DNA of 64,000 nucleotides from Allium sativum (taxonomy: Eukaryota > Streptophyta > Magnoliopsida > Asparagales > Amaryllidaceae). Shown here piece after piece: positions 23,050-35,427 of this stretch. A program made the position numbers and the translations under genes. The notes under the pieces were generated by a model that made no database searches, had not been told where the DNA came from, and saw only the letters and a program-made list of their open reading frames with translations. Positions within the stretch are counted from its first letter, which is position 1, and the number at the start of each line of letters is the position of its first letter. The stretch spans positions 317,107,456 through 317,171,455 of the forward strand of contig CM060922.1 in assembly GCA_030737875.1 (NCBI GenBank), in the 5' to 3' direction.

Positions 23050-26000
23050 TGTAACGACCCGAATTTTTAACCGTTTAGTTTGAACATTTATATCTGTTTA
23101 AAATTGTATTAGAACTATAAAAGGATGTTTAGAAGGAATTTATGTGCAAAGAAATTATTTGTAAAACGAGTTTAAACGTATAATTTATATTTAATTAAAA
23201 ACGAGCTCGTAACGTTGCGATAGCTCGTAGTTTTATGTTTTGAACTTCAATCGAATGTACATGATCCAATATAAGTAGGAATTTTTTTGAAACAAGAATC
23301 TTCCGAATTACTGGATTATAATTTTCTAATAAAAGAGAAAAATCAAGCTTTTATATTGTAGATTTTGAGTTATGTCCAAATCAAATTTTCAAAAAGTCGC
23401 TATTGGATCGTTTATAAACTATAACGATTAAATATAATAGAATAAAAGGATTTTAAATAGAATTAAATATCAAATTAACTTGAATTGAAAACATCGAGTT
23501 TAAAATTCAAGTTAGATTATTTTGAAGTTATATAACATTCTATTTGGATATATATGATAATAATAATTTATTATCAATAGATTTGTTTATTTTGAAATCA
23601 ATGCATATTTCGCCAATTTAATATAGAACTTAAGAATACTCAATTTTCAAACAACCTCCGATTTCAACGAAACTAATTTTATAAAAGTCGTAATGGGTAG
23701 TTACTGTAAGATTTCCAATTTGGAGTCGATTGGAGTTATTTTGATAATCATGCGCGATATAAGCACGTATCGATTTACGTCGTGAATTAAAAAGGGAGTT
23801 TTACCAAACGATCTCACAATTCAACAAAACTAGTTCTATCGTAACTGAAATATTTATTTATTGTAGGATTTTAAGTTTTGAGCCAATTTGGAGTTGTTAT
23901 CTGAGCATGTGAAAAAATGTGAGTCAATCAACAAATTTAATGTTCAAATTTCACTATTTTTCCAAATGGACACGGGTTTTGACAAAACAGGTTCCCTTGG
24001 GTCCGGAACGACAAACTATAACCGTAAGTCCATCATCATCGCAAACAGATTTCGTATGTGATAATACGAATTTTTAAACATCGAAAGGAAATGATGATAG
24101 GCATGAATTAATAAAATTCAATAAAATATTTCAATAAAATAACATATTTTCATCTTTAAATTAACTATCCCCTTACAATCCCTAACCTCCAAATCTCTTC
24201 CCGTTCTACAGCCAAGTGCTTCGTAATTTCTTCACCAAAAATTTAAAAATCAGTTACTCAACAAAAATTCATGATTCCAGATTCATTAAATTTCTTTCCT
24301 TGAAAACTTTAATCTCATATTAATTTTGTGTGATGCGGTCAATATTACCAGGGTTCAAGCTTTCGTCAGTGGAGTTAGGGTTCGGGTTTGTTGACGATTG
24401 GGCGAAGGCAGGTCAAATAGAGTTTGGTGCGGGGTTTTGGGGTACATGGCCCATGGTTTGGTGCGATTTGGGGGAATTCTGTGAGAATTTTTGCCGATGT
24501 TGAGTAGATGGTTATGAGTGTCTAGGCTTTGAGACGCGGTGATTAAAAAGTTGTGCGAGTTTAAGAGGAGTACACAAGTAATGGGTGGAGATGGCTACAA
24601 TGTTGGGTGACTGACGAGGTAGGAGAAGTCAGCATGGGGAAAAAAGGCTCTGTCTATTTGCACCCCTCTAATTGTTTTTCCTACCCCGATCATTTCAAAA
24701 TAAACTTTTCACCCTAATTTTTTCTTTATTCACCTCATTTATCCTAAAATTTCCCTTTTTCTTTTTACTTTATTCTCTTCTTTTTACTTTCTTTATTTTA
24801 TTGCTTTAAATATTTTATAAGTTTTTCTATGCTCAAATACAATGTTGTACATATTATTTTCATGCTAGCTTCTAGCATTATTTATATGCACCAGTCATCG
24901 ATTATTATTTTTATCGTTCTCGCGTTTGCATTGCTTATTGTCAATTTTTTTCATGTTTTCTTTCAGTGTGCCGATGGAGTTACATTTCTTCCAAAAAAAA
25001 TTCTAGTTTCAACAATTCATACATGAAGTAATTAAATATAACACACATGAAGAGACGCAATAGAGAAAATCTAATTATTTGTTAGAGTAAAAGTAACGTT
25101 ATTTTTTTTCTTATAGCCGGGGGTGAAAAGAAATTGCATGGGTGCATATAGATGAACCCAGAAAAAGGTGATTCAGACTGTATATTATCGAATGGGGAAG
25201 ATAATGAGTGAGGAGGTATTAAACATGATTAGCCGATAATCAAGGATTAAGGAATATTGGTAGTTAGTCAATATTTGTGCATATTTATTTCTCATATTCT
25301 TGTAATAATCATAACTCTTACATACGTTAACAGAATTACGCAAAACAAGTGATGTTATATTCTTAATCGCGAAGCCTACGCGAATGAGCTGGAATGGGAA
25401 TGATTCAGAGCTGACTTGAATTTATGTAATTTCAAATGCTTGTTTGAAACTATATAAAACAACGCTAAACCATTAATCGAAAACCAAATGTGAGTTAAGT
25501 CTCACGCTTTCTTAAATACTATGATGTGTTCAAATTCATATAATTATAATCTACCATTGTTAGTATAAATTAATTGTTTGGGTGCTTTAGGAGACTGTTT
25601 TTTGACAGTTTGATTGTTAGTTGACAATATTTATATTTACTTCATTTAAATGCACTAGTTAATTTTTATCTCATATACAGTTATTAAATGATATTATGAG
25701 CTGTGATGTAGGGAAAAGCAGGTTAGAGATATCCAACTAGATCCCTTAAATAATTATATGTTACTTGTTTTTCATATTATTTATATATGAATTGTTTATC
25801 TCAAGTAACGTTAAATCCTGTTTGGATAATGATAGTTAATTTGGATGTCGACTGTTGAATGGAAATTCAACGTTAATGTGATACTAATCAATAGACAGTA
25901 TTGATTAAATGATTGGTAGTCGAAGACCTAAAATCCATCTTTTTAAGACATTGATTTGTCGTCAGGCAAACTAATACAATTTGAAGTTATAAAATTTATT

Positions 26001-29000
26001 TTTATAACTGAAGCAAGATTTAAAAAAAATTATTTTATATAAAATAAAAATCTTGTGTATATAAATCGATTTTTTATACTTAGTTTTTATAAAGTAATTA
26101 TAAATGTTCTATATAGAAAATTTCGTATTTTAAATAAGTTTATAAGCAATGAAGTCGGAAATTAAGAGAAAGGTTAATTATTTGATATAATTGTTTTTAA
26201 GAAACAATTAAGTGATATTATTAAATTAATTAAATTATTAACCAATTTAAAGGAAAGGATTAGTGAAAATTAGTTAATAAGGATAACTGATATTCTCAAG
26301 TTGACTCAGTCAACTGTTGAAAAGCTGAAATTAGTTATTAGATTAATTTGTTTCCAATTAATCTAGTTGATATAGTTTTAACGAATAATTGTCTACTCTT
26401 AAGGAATGTTCACAGAAGTTAATTAATCTTTTAAGTAATGATGCTTAAAGATAATTATCTAGTTGTTTCTTATTAGTAAAGTTATTTATTATTTTAATAA
26501 CCTTTTAAAGGGAATTAATTACTCTATTTTTGCTAATAAAGAAGTTTAAGTGCTTTACTGTAGTTAAAGATGAAGTCAATTATTATTTTAATTAATAATG
26601 ATTGAAGTGATTACCCTTTTAATTAAAAATTCAAATAAGAAAGTAATCAAGTTTGTGATAAGATTTTAGTTGAATATGAAAAGGGTGTAAAGGAATTTGG
26701 TAACCAGTCCAGGTTTAAAAACAAAAGTTTATAAATGAAAGTTGTAAGGTAATGCGATAATTAAAATAAAATTTTACTTAATTATAAATTAAGTAAAATA
26801 AATGTAATTAAAATGAGATTTTAAAATAGATGATAAATGGATTGGTGAAAAGGATTTGGTGAATGGATTATTGTATAAATCCAAAATGTAAATGAATTAA
26901 AGAGATTTAAACCCCAAGTTTTGTGTCTGCTAAGTTTACCTAACAATATAATAAAGTAATAATAGTTATAATTAGGGAAATTCCAAAGTGTAAAGGTAAG
27001 ATGTTAAGGAATTTTGTAAAAGGTTGGTAAATGGATTTGTTAAAATAAAATACAAGCTAAGTCTTATAATAAGGTACTTAATGGACTGGCATAAGGAACT
27101 TGTCAGTGGACTTAGTAGTAAATCCACGTTAATGAATTTTGAGGCTAAAGCATATGTTTTAATAAGTGATACTTACTTAATAATCTAAGTAAGTAAAGGT
27201 TATTGGAAATTGGTAGGCAATGTTCAAATTTAAGAAATAGTTTATAAAACCATATTTTAAATGACATATTCAAATAATATTTGTTTGATATTGGAATTAA
27301 GATCGGTTTTAGAGTTACAAACTCGTATGTCTTAAGACAAGAACGTTGTCGATTAAGGTTAGAGAGACAAATGGAATACCCCAACTTGAACGACTTCAAG
27401 ATTATCTGAGGATGATATTAGTCTATAACCGTTAAGATGTTGGAAATAATTTGTTATTCCTATAAGAGAAATAATATTACAACTTATTTGCAAGTTTTGA
27501 AATACAATAAACTATTAGGTTTATGTTAACAATGTATCATATAACATCGTTTGGCCCAGATTTGGAGTATAATTATACTTATACCATTCGGTTAAGTAGA
27601 TAGTACATTTTCTAGATAATGAAAATAATATGGGTTTTGAATACACTTATTCCAAGGAATAAGTTAATAGCTATAATTATCGAGTTAATGTAAACGAGAA
27701 GTTACATGGGTTTGGAAACGGAAGTGAATATTGGAACTGCTATTTTCATAAGCTTAAGTATAAACTTGTAGTGGAAAATTTTGAAGATAAATAAATCATA
27801 GAGGGTTATATAGTAAACAATGTAGTATATGACATTGTTAAAACCATTTAAAGATTTGTGATTGGACTTATTCCAGTTGGCTACGTATATATAGTGATAT
27901 TTTGCCAAGTAAAGGAAGTTACAAAGGAGGTTTTGTATATATATGTATCGATATTTCTAGGTAAAGGAAATAAGAAGACGTTTGGTGAAAATATAATGAT
28001 ATTTTCGAGGTAAAAAGAGGTAAAGAGAAGTTTGGTGAATATGTTTATTTTAAAGATATAAGAATTGAATAATATTTTCAAAGTAACGAAAATGGGAGAG
28101 ATGTGTTGAGATAAGTATATAGAGCTGATTTTTAAGAATCGATGGAATGATTTTATTGATATGGCCTAATGAATGGTTTTAAATAAAAAGTGCCTGAGTT
28201 GCTGATATACTTGGTTTTATCGTTGTGATTTGATAGTTAAAAACCTAACAATCGATGAAATGTTGCCTTTGGACTATTGACGTGTTAGTTCGAAGAGACA
28301 GGGATGGGAACTGGACCCAAAACCACTTTGAACCAACTTTGCATTCGAGAACTAAAATTGTTGGGATCTTATGAAATAACATTAAAAATATAGATCCTCG
28401 AAGCGAGAGAGTTATTCACTGATGTCTATGGTTAATTACTGAGATTAAACTCGTGGCTCTGAGGTATCTTTAGTTTCATTCAGTCCGAGGGCAAACTAGA
28501 ATAGGCGAATGTATAATAGAGCATTTCTTGAAACTCACATACGTTGATTTTTACAAATATACTAAGTTTGGTGGCGAAGAAGGAAACTTCTTTTAGTTTA
28601 ACACCAATGTGTATTTGTGGACATCAATTAGTGATTTGATGGATCTAACGATGTGGCATTCAAACTTTGGATGTTATGTTCTGAAAGGTAATCGTGACCT
28701 CAAGCCTCATCAATCGGGAAATGACAAAAATTGGGGAGACATCATGGCTATGTAGGTTATTTCCATTATGGTGTATTGTCACCATCTAGAGAAATTTCAT
28801 TTGTTCCTTCTTTTTTCATTTTTGAATGCTTATGGGAAACATTTGCTGATTAAAACTATGAGTGACAATATATTCGATAGACTCAAATTGAATGAGTGGT
28901 CGGGTAGCAAGATGTTCTTATTGAACCACGGTGTATTCCCTCTAGAGTAATCTGATCGGGAGGCGGTCCCATTCCTTGTTATGTTGGAAATCCAAACTCC

Positions 29001-29556
29001 AATACGAGCCATACGTTTTAGTTGTAAACCCCAACTATGTTGGAAAGTGAGATGCAAGCTTTCCAGCTATATTCCTATTTATTTGTGGATTGATAAACAT
29101 TATTACAATATCGCATGATTTTGATACAAAAAGTGATTTGGGTATCGTAAGGTAAAAACATGTGCCATGTTTATATGTGGTCATGTCTTACGAGAGTTTC
29201 ATTCTTTCAAAGTATTTTCTAAAGTAAAGCAATTTGTTTCTTATGAGTTTTATCACTGAAAGTATTCCAGACCGATTCAGGTTGACTTTGCTTTGCTTCA
29301 AAATTTGCTCAGGCCAAACCGAGTATATTTTCAGTTTAGGTTTGCTTTGGAGCTTCAGGAGAGGAGCTGGAGTTGAGACGTATTCTCATATTTTCTGGTA
29401 TTAATTTGTTTCCGTTGTGTGTGTTGTATGGGCTGATATTGTTATGTACTCTGATGCTATAATCATATATGTACACTTTTCTCTTTATGTAAAGAGTATT
29501 AATATATTATATTTTATTCACTCTGCTACGAGATTATCATCTACTCTGATTTTATA
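23050..29556 (+). repeat. Giant LTR, copy 1 (3' end lost)
   Basis: Starts TGTAACGACCCGAATTTTT and is colinear over its length with the complete LTR at 56336-62877. Shared landmarks include the ATTTATATTTA..AACGAGCTCG block near 23190 (equivalent to 56600), the CCCCAACTTGA block near 27380 (61080), the ATGGATCTAACGATGTGGCATTC block near 28637 (61850) and the AACATTATTACAATATC block near 29098 (62310). Homology stops near 29556, about 150 bp short of the expected end. No PBS follows. Open frames inside are short and not conserved. Confidence 0.75.
24646..25160. mobile_element. MITE inside giant LTR copy 1
   Basis: The left end reads GGCTCTGTCTATTTGCACCCC and the right end, inverted, CTGGGTTCATCTATATGCACCC. 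Matching continues for about 40 bp (GGGGT..AAAA..AATT..GGGTGCA). The equivalent region of the other giant LTR lacks this segment. A-rich flanks hide any target duplication. A hydrophobic 65-codon open frame lies inside and has no sign of being a gene. Confidence 0.6.
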
Positions 29557-29890
29557 ATGTTGCTTGTTCATCTTGACTATTATAAAACTGGCCTGTTGCT
29601 TCTTATGTTTACCCCATGTTGCTTCGATTCTGCAGCAGAAGCAACTGCAGACAACACAATAGGCCTAAATGTGTTGCTAAGCAAAAAACACTTTTTTGCT
29701 TTGGTTTCTCACCCCTATTGCTTCGATTTGATATTCGAAGCAAATGAAGAAGACTCAAATAGATCCAAATTTTTTGCTTCTGTTACACAATTGAAGCAAC
29801 AAAAACATCTTTTTTTGCTTATGTTGTGCTTACATCAGAAGCAAAAAACTATAATTGACAAAAAAAAACCTCCTTGCAAATTACTATAAT
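29557..29890. repeat. GCTTC/GAAGC-rich block
   Basis: At least nine copies of TTGCTTC or its complement GAAGCAA lie within about 260 bp, in both orientations. Such a pattern is typical of the subterminal region of CACTA or similar DNA transposons, but no CACTA terminus is visible. It separates the truncated giant LTR from the LINE. Confidence 0.4.
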
Positions 29891-29924
29891 TCTCAAACAT
29901 GTAACCCATCATGAATGTTCTCGT

Positions 29925-30212
29925 CTAATGGCAACCCATCATGAAGAGTCCTCTACATAAACAAAGAAACCTTTGGAGGGATATGGACATCCACATGAAA
30001 GAGAAGATATGTAGTATTGGAGAAGGGATCCTCGCCGAACTCCAAGCCGCCCTAATCGAGAATGGAACACCGTCCCACCCTGACCCACCACCATGTAAAT
30101 CAGAGAAAGATTTCAAGGATTGCATTTGTTTCCAAGTCTCGCTAGCGTAGGACGGGATGCCGATGAAATTTGTGGCTTGAAATCTGTGGTACTTAGCATG
30201 GAGGAAGCTCAC
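29925..30212 (-). pseudogene. LINE A ORF2 C-terminal fragment
   Basis: An open frame of 95 codons reads SFLHAKYHRFQATNFIGIPS and SETWKQM, like the region before the zf-RVT end of plant LINE ORF2 proteins. It then turns into an unrelated-looking frame, suggesting a frameshift. Confidence 0.5.
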
Positions 30213-30639
30213 CCAAAGTGAGTCATTTGATCCGAATCTGACCTACAGCTTGCAAGCGTAGGCAATGCAGATATCTTTAGGATTTTGAAGACCAAGGCCT
30301 CCCTCAATTTTGGGCCAAAAAATGATGTCCCAAGAAATCCAGTGATGACGATTAGTGTTGTCCTTTATTCCCCAGAAAAAGATGAAGATAATGACTGATA
30401 AGAACGAAAGAAAGAGGAAATAGGAGTCATATCAGCATAGACGTGAGATCCAATAGAGTCAAGAATTGACTTTATGAGAACCAGTCTTCCCGCCTGAGAA
30501 AGGAGAGTCTAATTCCACTTAATAATCTTACCCTTGGCTTTATCAGTTATGGTATCGAAAATAGCATTGAGTTTCCGACCATTATATAGGACAATATCAA
30601 GGTAAGGAAGGGAAAGGGAGGCGGGCTTAAAAGCGATTT

Positions 30640-31851
30640 GGTAGAGTTAATGAGTTGACCGAAAGCCTCTCGTAAAGGTGAATGAGACTAAGTAGATGAC
30701 GGACGGAGCGACAGTTACTGTTAGTGAAAATGATGATGTCGTCCTCAAAGGATAAGGAAAACATGAGGGGACAATCCCATAGGAATGCAAAACCTTTGAA
30801 TTTGGCTCACGATCGTAAGAGAATGCAATCCTCTCACGAAAGCTTCGGCGACAATGACGAAAAGAGTCGGTGAAAGGGGTCTCCTTGACGAAGATCCCTT
30901 CCGAACTTGAAAAGCCCATTGGCTGATCTGTTAATAAGAACGAAGAAAAGTAGTTGGAAATAAGCCTTCAGATAATATCGATAAGGGTTTTTGGAAAGCC
31001 AAAAGCCCTTAGGACCTTAATGATGAAGAACCAAGAGATGCGGTCATAATCTTTAGCCATGTCCAGCTTGATAACCACATTAGAACCCCTGATCTTACGA
31101 TCAGTCTGGGAAACCAACTCCTATGCTAAAAGGACGTTATCTGTGATTAGTCGTCCTTTAACGAACCCAGCCTGAGAGGAAGAAATGATACGATCCAAAA
31201 AAGGTGTTAGGCACGAGGTTGACACCTTAGAGATGACTTTGTTAGAGAAGTTACATAAGTTGATTGGGTGAAAATCCGCACACGAGCGAGGATTTTTGGA
31301 CTTGGGGATAAGGACTAATTTGGTGGAAGTCAATCCCGTAGGGAGAGCACCACCAGTGAAGAAGAATTGGATGTTAAGATAGAATTTTGCTTGAATGATC
31401 GGACAAACACTCCCATAGAATACCCCTTTGTAACCATCCGGTCACAAGCACTCTCCTTCCCGGGAGCGAAAACGCAAGCCCAGATTTCGGTGGTGGAAGG
31501 AGGAGCGGCTAGGTCAACATCATCAGATGGAAGAACTAGCTTAGGAATAAAAGCTAAATGAGAAGGGCCAGAGACGTTCACCGATGAAGCACCCAGAAAA
31601 TATTGGAAATGAGACAAAATCGTCTCTTTTACCTCCTCCAGAGAGGAAGTTAAAAAGAGACCAGGATGCTGAATCTGGTGAATTGACAGGATGTTATTCT
31701 TCATACGAATAAAAGAATGGAAGAATCTAGAGTTCGTATTGCCATCAATGACCCACTTAATCCTAGCCTTTTGGCGGAGGAAATAGTTTTCAATATGGAG
31801 CTCCGAAGAGAAGGCCAGCTGGGCAAGCGCCAATGCCTCCTTATTAGCCAA
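30640..31851 (-). pseudogene. LINE A reverse transcriptase remnant
   Basis: 31330-31851 reads FLRQKARIKWVIDGNTNSRFFH, the linker before LINE RT. 31121-31333 reads TKLVLIPKSKNPRSCADFHPINLCN and SQAGFVKGRLITDNVLLA, conserved RT motifs. Near 30760-30735 the catalytic box reads LSFEDDIIIFT, so F-A-D-D is changed to F-E-D-D with both Asp present. Frames are shifted between blocks. Confidence 0.8.
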
Positions 31852-32295
31852 AGAGGAATCCTCATCGAAGGAGGATTCTGATAATATACGATTCTCTCCA
31901 GCTACCCTAACGCGGTCAAAAATATTTTTTAAAACTTAGACGTTCCAGGCCTTGAGGCAAGCCTTGAGACGTTTCAGTTTGAGGGAGAACACGACAAAGG
32001 GAGATCCCTGAGCAGTGGAGTTCGAGGAATCAATCACTACTTGATGAAATATGTGATGGCATCTCCACATACTCTAGAACCTGAAAGAAGAAGGGCCAGA
32101 AAGGGTGAAGGGAGAGCACTGTAGAATCATCGGAGTATGATCCAAAAAGGTATGATGCAGATGTGAAACAGAGAAAGTGAACGATAGGCTGAACCAGCCT
32201 TTCGATCCAAACACTCTATCAAGACTGGATAGAACACGGTTAGGTACATCTTGGTTGTTACACCGAGTAAAGGAAGAACCGGTAAAAGAAACCTC

Positions 32296-32541
32296 CTAGA
32301 GACCAAAACTGACGATGAAGGAATTTAAATCTTCCATTGCCGCTTGATTAACGGAGGAGCCACCCAGCCTCCCAAATTGGAAGGCAACAACATTAAAGTC
32401 TCCTCCAATAATCGAAGCACATAAACCCGAATCAGACAGAGAAATAATGTCAGACCGAAGGTCTAAACGCTCAATCTGGTCACACTTAGCGTAAACAGCA
32501 GAAAAGAAAAAGTCAGAGGAGAAAATATAAGAAGAGAAAGC
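32296..32541 (-). pseudogene. LINE A endonuclease, C-terminal part
   Basis: The minus-strand frame reads FFFSAVYAKCDQIERLDLRSD, then ASIIGGDFNVV, the GDFN motif of exonuclease/endonuclease/phosphatase-fold LINE endonucleases. It continues the half at 36703-36968 across the Copia insertion. Confidence 0.8.
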
Positions 32542-33157
32542 TGAAAGTGTGTATGTATACTTGCCAAGTATAATACACTCACAAGGATCGTGTAATATGA
32601 TGTTCAACACTCAAGTAGAAATAATAGCTAATCACAGAAATGTATAAAACAGTAAAAGCAATAAAATAGAAAAATCACACCAGGGCTTTTTATACTGGTT
32701 TGGAGCACCGTCCTATGTCTAGTCCCAGACCTCTCTCTGGATTTTCACTAATCAACAACCTCGCTTCACCCGGAGGAACAGGTTCACAACACCCGGTCCG
32801 CCGAACGGGATTTCACGCCTCTATCAACACAAGGACTTTACAACTTGCCTCTTAACAACACGGAGGACTTCAACCAAGATAAATAATCTTGTAGTTTGAC
32901 AATGTGTGTTCTTAATAACACGAATTTGTCAATTCTTGTACAACCTTCCTATAATCTTATCATTGAGTATATACTTTGAATGCGTAGATTTAAGGAAGTA
33001 GAATGCTTGTCGAATCAAATGATTTAATTTGATTCAAGGAAAGTATTTGAAACTTGGAGAGCTTTTGTTTTGCAAAGAATATGAAAATGCAATTTAAAAA
33101 TTAGAGAGAATATAGAATGATTTTTTTTTTGTGATTGTAAAACAAGTTTGAAGTTGT

Positions 33158-33165
33158 TTATATAA
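33158..33165 (-). promoter_or_regulatory. TATA box of Copia 3' LTR
   Basis: TATATAAA on the minus strand, 125 bp downstream of the GGTCGACTGG motif cluster. The same arrangement occurs in the other LTR (36061-36068). Confidence 0.6.
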
Positions 33166-33290
33166 TAGTAAAAAGGTAGTAATTCTTCATGAAGAGTTTC
33201 TATAAAAAGTTATGTCCATTTCCTTTGATTATTGAATAGAAACCTCTTCACAAATAGAAGCAACCTTTCAAAAAAAGCTTGCTATTTGAA

Positions 33291-33495
33291 AACGGTCGAC
33301 TGGTTGAATTTCAACCGGTCGATTGGTTGAATTTAATTAAAATTAAATGTCCAGAAAAATAGCTGTTATGTGCAAAAGCACATTGACCGGTCGACTGGTG
33401 AATTTTGACCGGTCGACTGGTTGAACTGAGAAATGTTTATTTCAAAACAGAAACATGAACGGTCGAATGGTGTTATTTTGTGCGGTCGACTGTTT
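33291..33495. promoter_or_regulatory. Clustered CCGGTCGACTGG motifs in U3 (3' LTR)
   Basis: Six variants of ACCGGTCGACTGGT lie at about 33291, 33315, 33385, 33407, 33459 and 33482. The core GGTCGACC-like motif is nearly palindromic. They lie upstream of the TATA box in element orientation, as expected of transcription-factor sites. The binding factor is unknown. Confidence 0.5.
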
Positions 33496-33801
33496 TATTG
33501 CTATGGACTGGAAGTCCTCGGTCCACAATATAGATCACTCGACCTGCACTCTTTCCCGGTCGGAGCCTGGACCATTTGGGCTTTTTCTATGACTTTTCAA
33601 TTCCTCAAATATACAGATTTCAGCAGCGAAGATATAATATAACTTTATAAATTGTTTTGTGCATTCGTTTTATACTTTGAGGATAGATTTTAACATATTT
33701 CTAACACGACTCAATGTATATATCTATAAAACCTTATCTTTATGAAATGATCTTCATTGCAACTTTATATGTTGGCATCGATCAAAATCTTGTTCTCAAC
33801 A

Positions 33802-33817
33802 TTCTCCCCCTTTTTGG
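33802..33817 (-). other. Polypurine tract of Copia element
   Basis: The minus strand reads CCAAAAAGGGGGAGAA immediately before the LTR start TGTTGAG, a classic Copia plus-strand primer. Confidence 0.85.
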
Positions 33818-34448
33818 TTGATGACAACACCTTGGATTTTCTCTCACTGAATATAAAGCTCTCCTTGAATTTCTGCAACATTTGTTAGTTCATAAATAAT
33901 CTTACCTTTTGATTTCTGCATTAACAAATGTTAGCACACATATACTATTACCATGTTAAGCACATAATTTTAATTGATAGTATATGTAACATGAATTATA
34001 TGTATCATCATGAGAGAAAATATTTCTCCCCCTTTTCATCGATTAAAAAATAAATAAATACCATAATAAGCACAGTAATCGAGAGTAGTAGAGAATACAA
34101 ATAATTATTGCACCTTTAGGAAATATTGAATCATGTGATTTTTTGATAAGCTGAGTTTTCAAAGATATTTAGAGATACCGAATAACCTTCTCTTTGTTGT
34201 GGTGTACCTGCAAAAAATATGACATATATAGTTTTGGTACCCACTTGCTTTGTTTGGGTCCACGGGTTAGAAGGAAGGTAACCATACCCAAGAGGGTTTA
34301 ATGGTAAAATTTTCATTATTAACTACTAAATCAAAATAATCATCAATATATTTTTCTCTGTTTTTCCAACTTACGGGAACCCAAATACTTAAGTAATCTC
34401 TAGTGATATTCCTTTTCGTACTTCTATATTTATTATAAATACCGCTAG

Positions 34449-34649
34449 TCATAGAAGTATTCGAATTTCTATAATAATTGGGTCTTGGATGAGCATTAGT
34501 ACTAGCAGTGATATTCTTATTGTACATAAAAGCATATCTAGTACTATTTCTATGATTGTTTTATTATATCTTATACCACTTTTGTCATGTAAAGGTCGAG
34601 ATCTAGATAAAATCATGTTTAAATCATTTTGACCTTTATTAAATTTCAC
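34449..34649 (-). pseudogene. Copia gag spacer remnant
   Basis: The frame reads KFNKGQNDLNMILSRSRPLH, then DKSGIRY, matching the F-x-K-G-x3-L-x3-L..K-x-G-I-G-Y spacer found between gag and protease/integrase in many plant Copia polyproteins. It is out of frame with the upstream coiled-coil ORF. Confidence 0.55.
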
Positions 34650-34839
34650 GAACTTATTTGTACATTTATCAAATTTATTTACAAAATCACGAGTGACAAA
34701 AGAAATTTTGTTATTTTAAAAATTATCAATTTCCTTATTTAATTCAGAGTTCTTCCTTTTTAAAGCATTCTCAATTTTGAGACCACAAATTTGAGATCCT
34801 GAATTAATTAAAGGAGATTGTAATTTTCCTAAAAAAAAA

Positions 34840-35376
34840 TTAATTAGAAATTTTATTTTGCAAAATATTATTATTCACCTTAAAAAATTCACATTCTTTA
34901 GATAATTCCAAATTCTTTTCAGTTAGAGCTCCATTCTCTTTTTCAAGAGACGAAATTAAAGAACTAGAATTATTTAAAGAATCTTCTAATGATTTATTTC
35001 TATTTTGCAAAAGATCGATTTCCTTTAAAAGAATATTGTTTTCATCTTCTAATCGCTCATTTTCTTTTTGAAGGAAATCTTTTTGAGAAACAAGCTCTTC
35101 TAAGGTATTTTCAAAACATTTGGCTTGTTTTACCAAACGATTGTTTTCTTCTTTTAATTTGGAATTTTCTTGCTTGTAATTTTTTGACATAGCTAAAATG
35201 ACTGTATTGAGTTTCAATAATTTTTCATGGTTTAACAAAAGATCTTTATATAATGAATCTACACATACCAATTGTGATCTGACTTTAGCCATGAGACACT
35301 TGTTTCCTTGCTCTCTTGATTCTGCTTTGTTGCCCTTCCATTTTCTAATTCCCTGACTAGATTTCTTTATAGCCAT
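34840..35376 (-). CDS. Gag-like coiled-coil protein of non-autonomous Copia
   Basis: 178 codons starting at the first internal Met after the PBS. The longer upstream frame runs through the LTR microsatellite and is ignored. It opens with a basic stretch (IKKSSQGIRKWKGNK), then CLMAKVRSQ, resembling the CLMA segment after the Copia gag zinc knuckle. From about residue 35 to 178 it is almost entirely heptad-like E/K/L/N-rich sequence (e.g. ENSKLKEENNRLVKQAK) predicted by eye as a long coiled coil. No zinc knuckle remains. It may let the element's RNA-protein particle interact with an autonomous partner; that is inference. It could equally be a decayed gag in which one frame has survived. Confidence 0.5.
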   Translation of the reverse strand: MAIKKSSQGIRKWKGNKAESREQGNKCLMAKVRSQLVCVDSLYKDLLLNHEKLLKLNTVILAMSKNYKQENSKLKEENNRLVKQAKCFENTLEELVSQKDFLQKENERLEDENNILLKEIDLLQNRNKSLEDSLNNSSSLISSLEKENGALTEKNLELSKECEFFKVNNNILQNKISN

Positions 35377-35411
35377 TTGTTCTAGGATGTTGTTACGATC
35401 TCTAAAACGCC

Positions 35412-35425
35412 AGGCCTTGATACCA
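35412..35425 (-). other. Primer binding site of Copia element
   Basis: The minus strand reads TGGTATCAAGGCCT two bases after the LTR end, close to the TGGTATCAGAGC complement of initiator tRNA-Met. Confidence 0.7.
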
Positions 35426-35427
35426 AA

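Larger units (their letters stand above)
32542..33801 (-). repeat. Copia 3' LTR
   Basis: 1260 bp. Minus-strand ends TGTTGAGAAC and ..CTTTCA. A TATATAAA box lies at 33158-33165. It is visibly similar to the right LTR with scattered substitutions. The short (TG)n run of the right LTR is reduced here. Confidence 0.85.

Noticed and set aside
24829..25026. Small hydrophobic (membrane-like) protein
   Set aside because: Lies inside a MITE and is made of AT-rich hydrophobic codons; not conserved in the other LTR copy.
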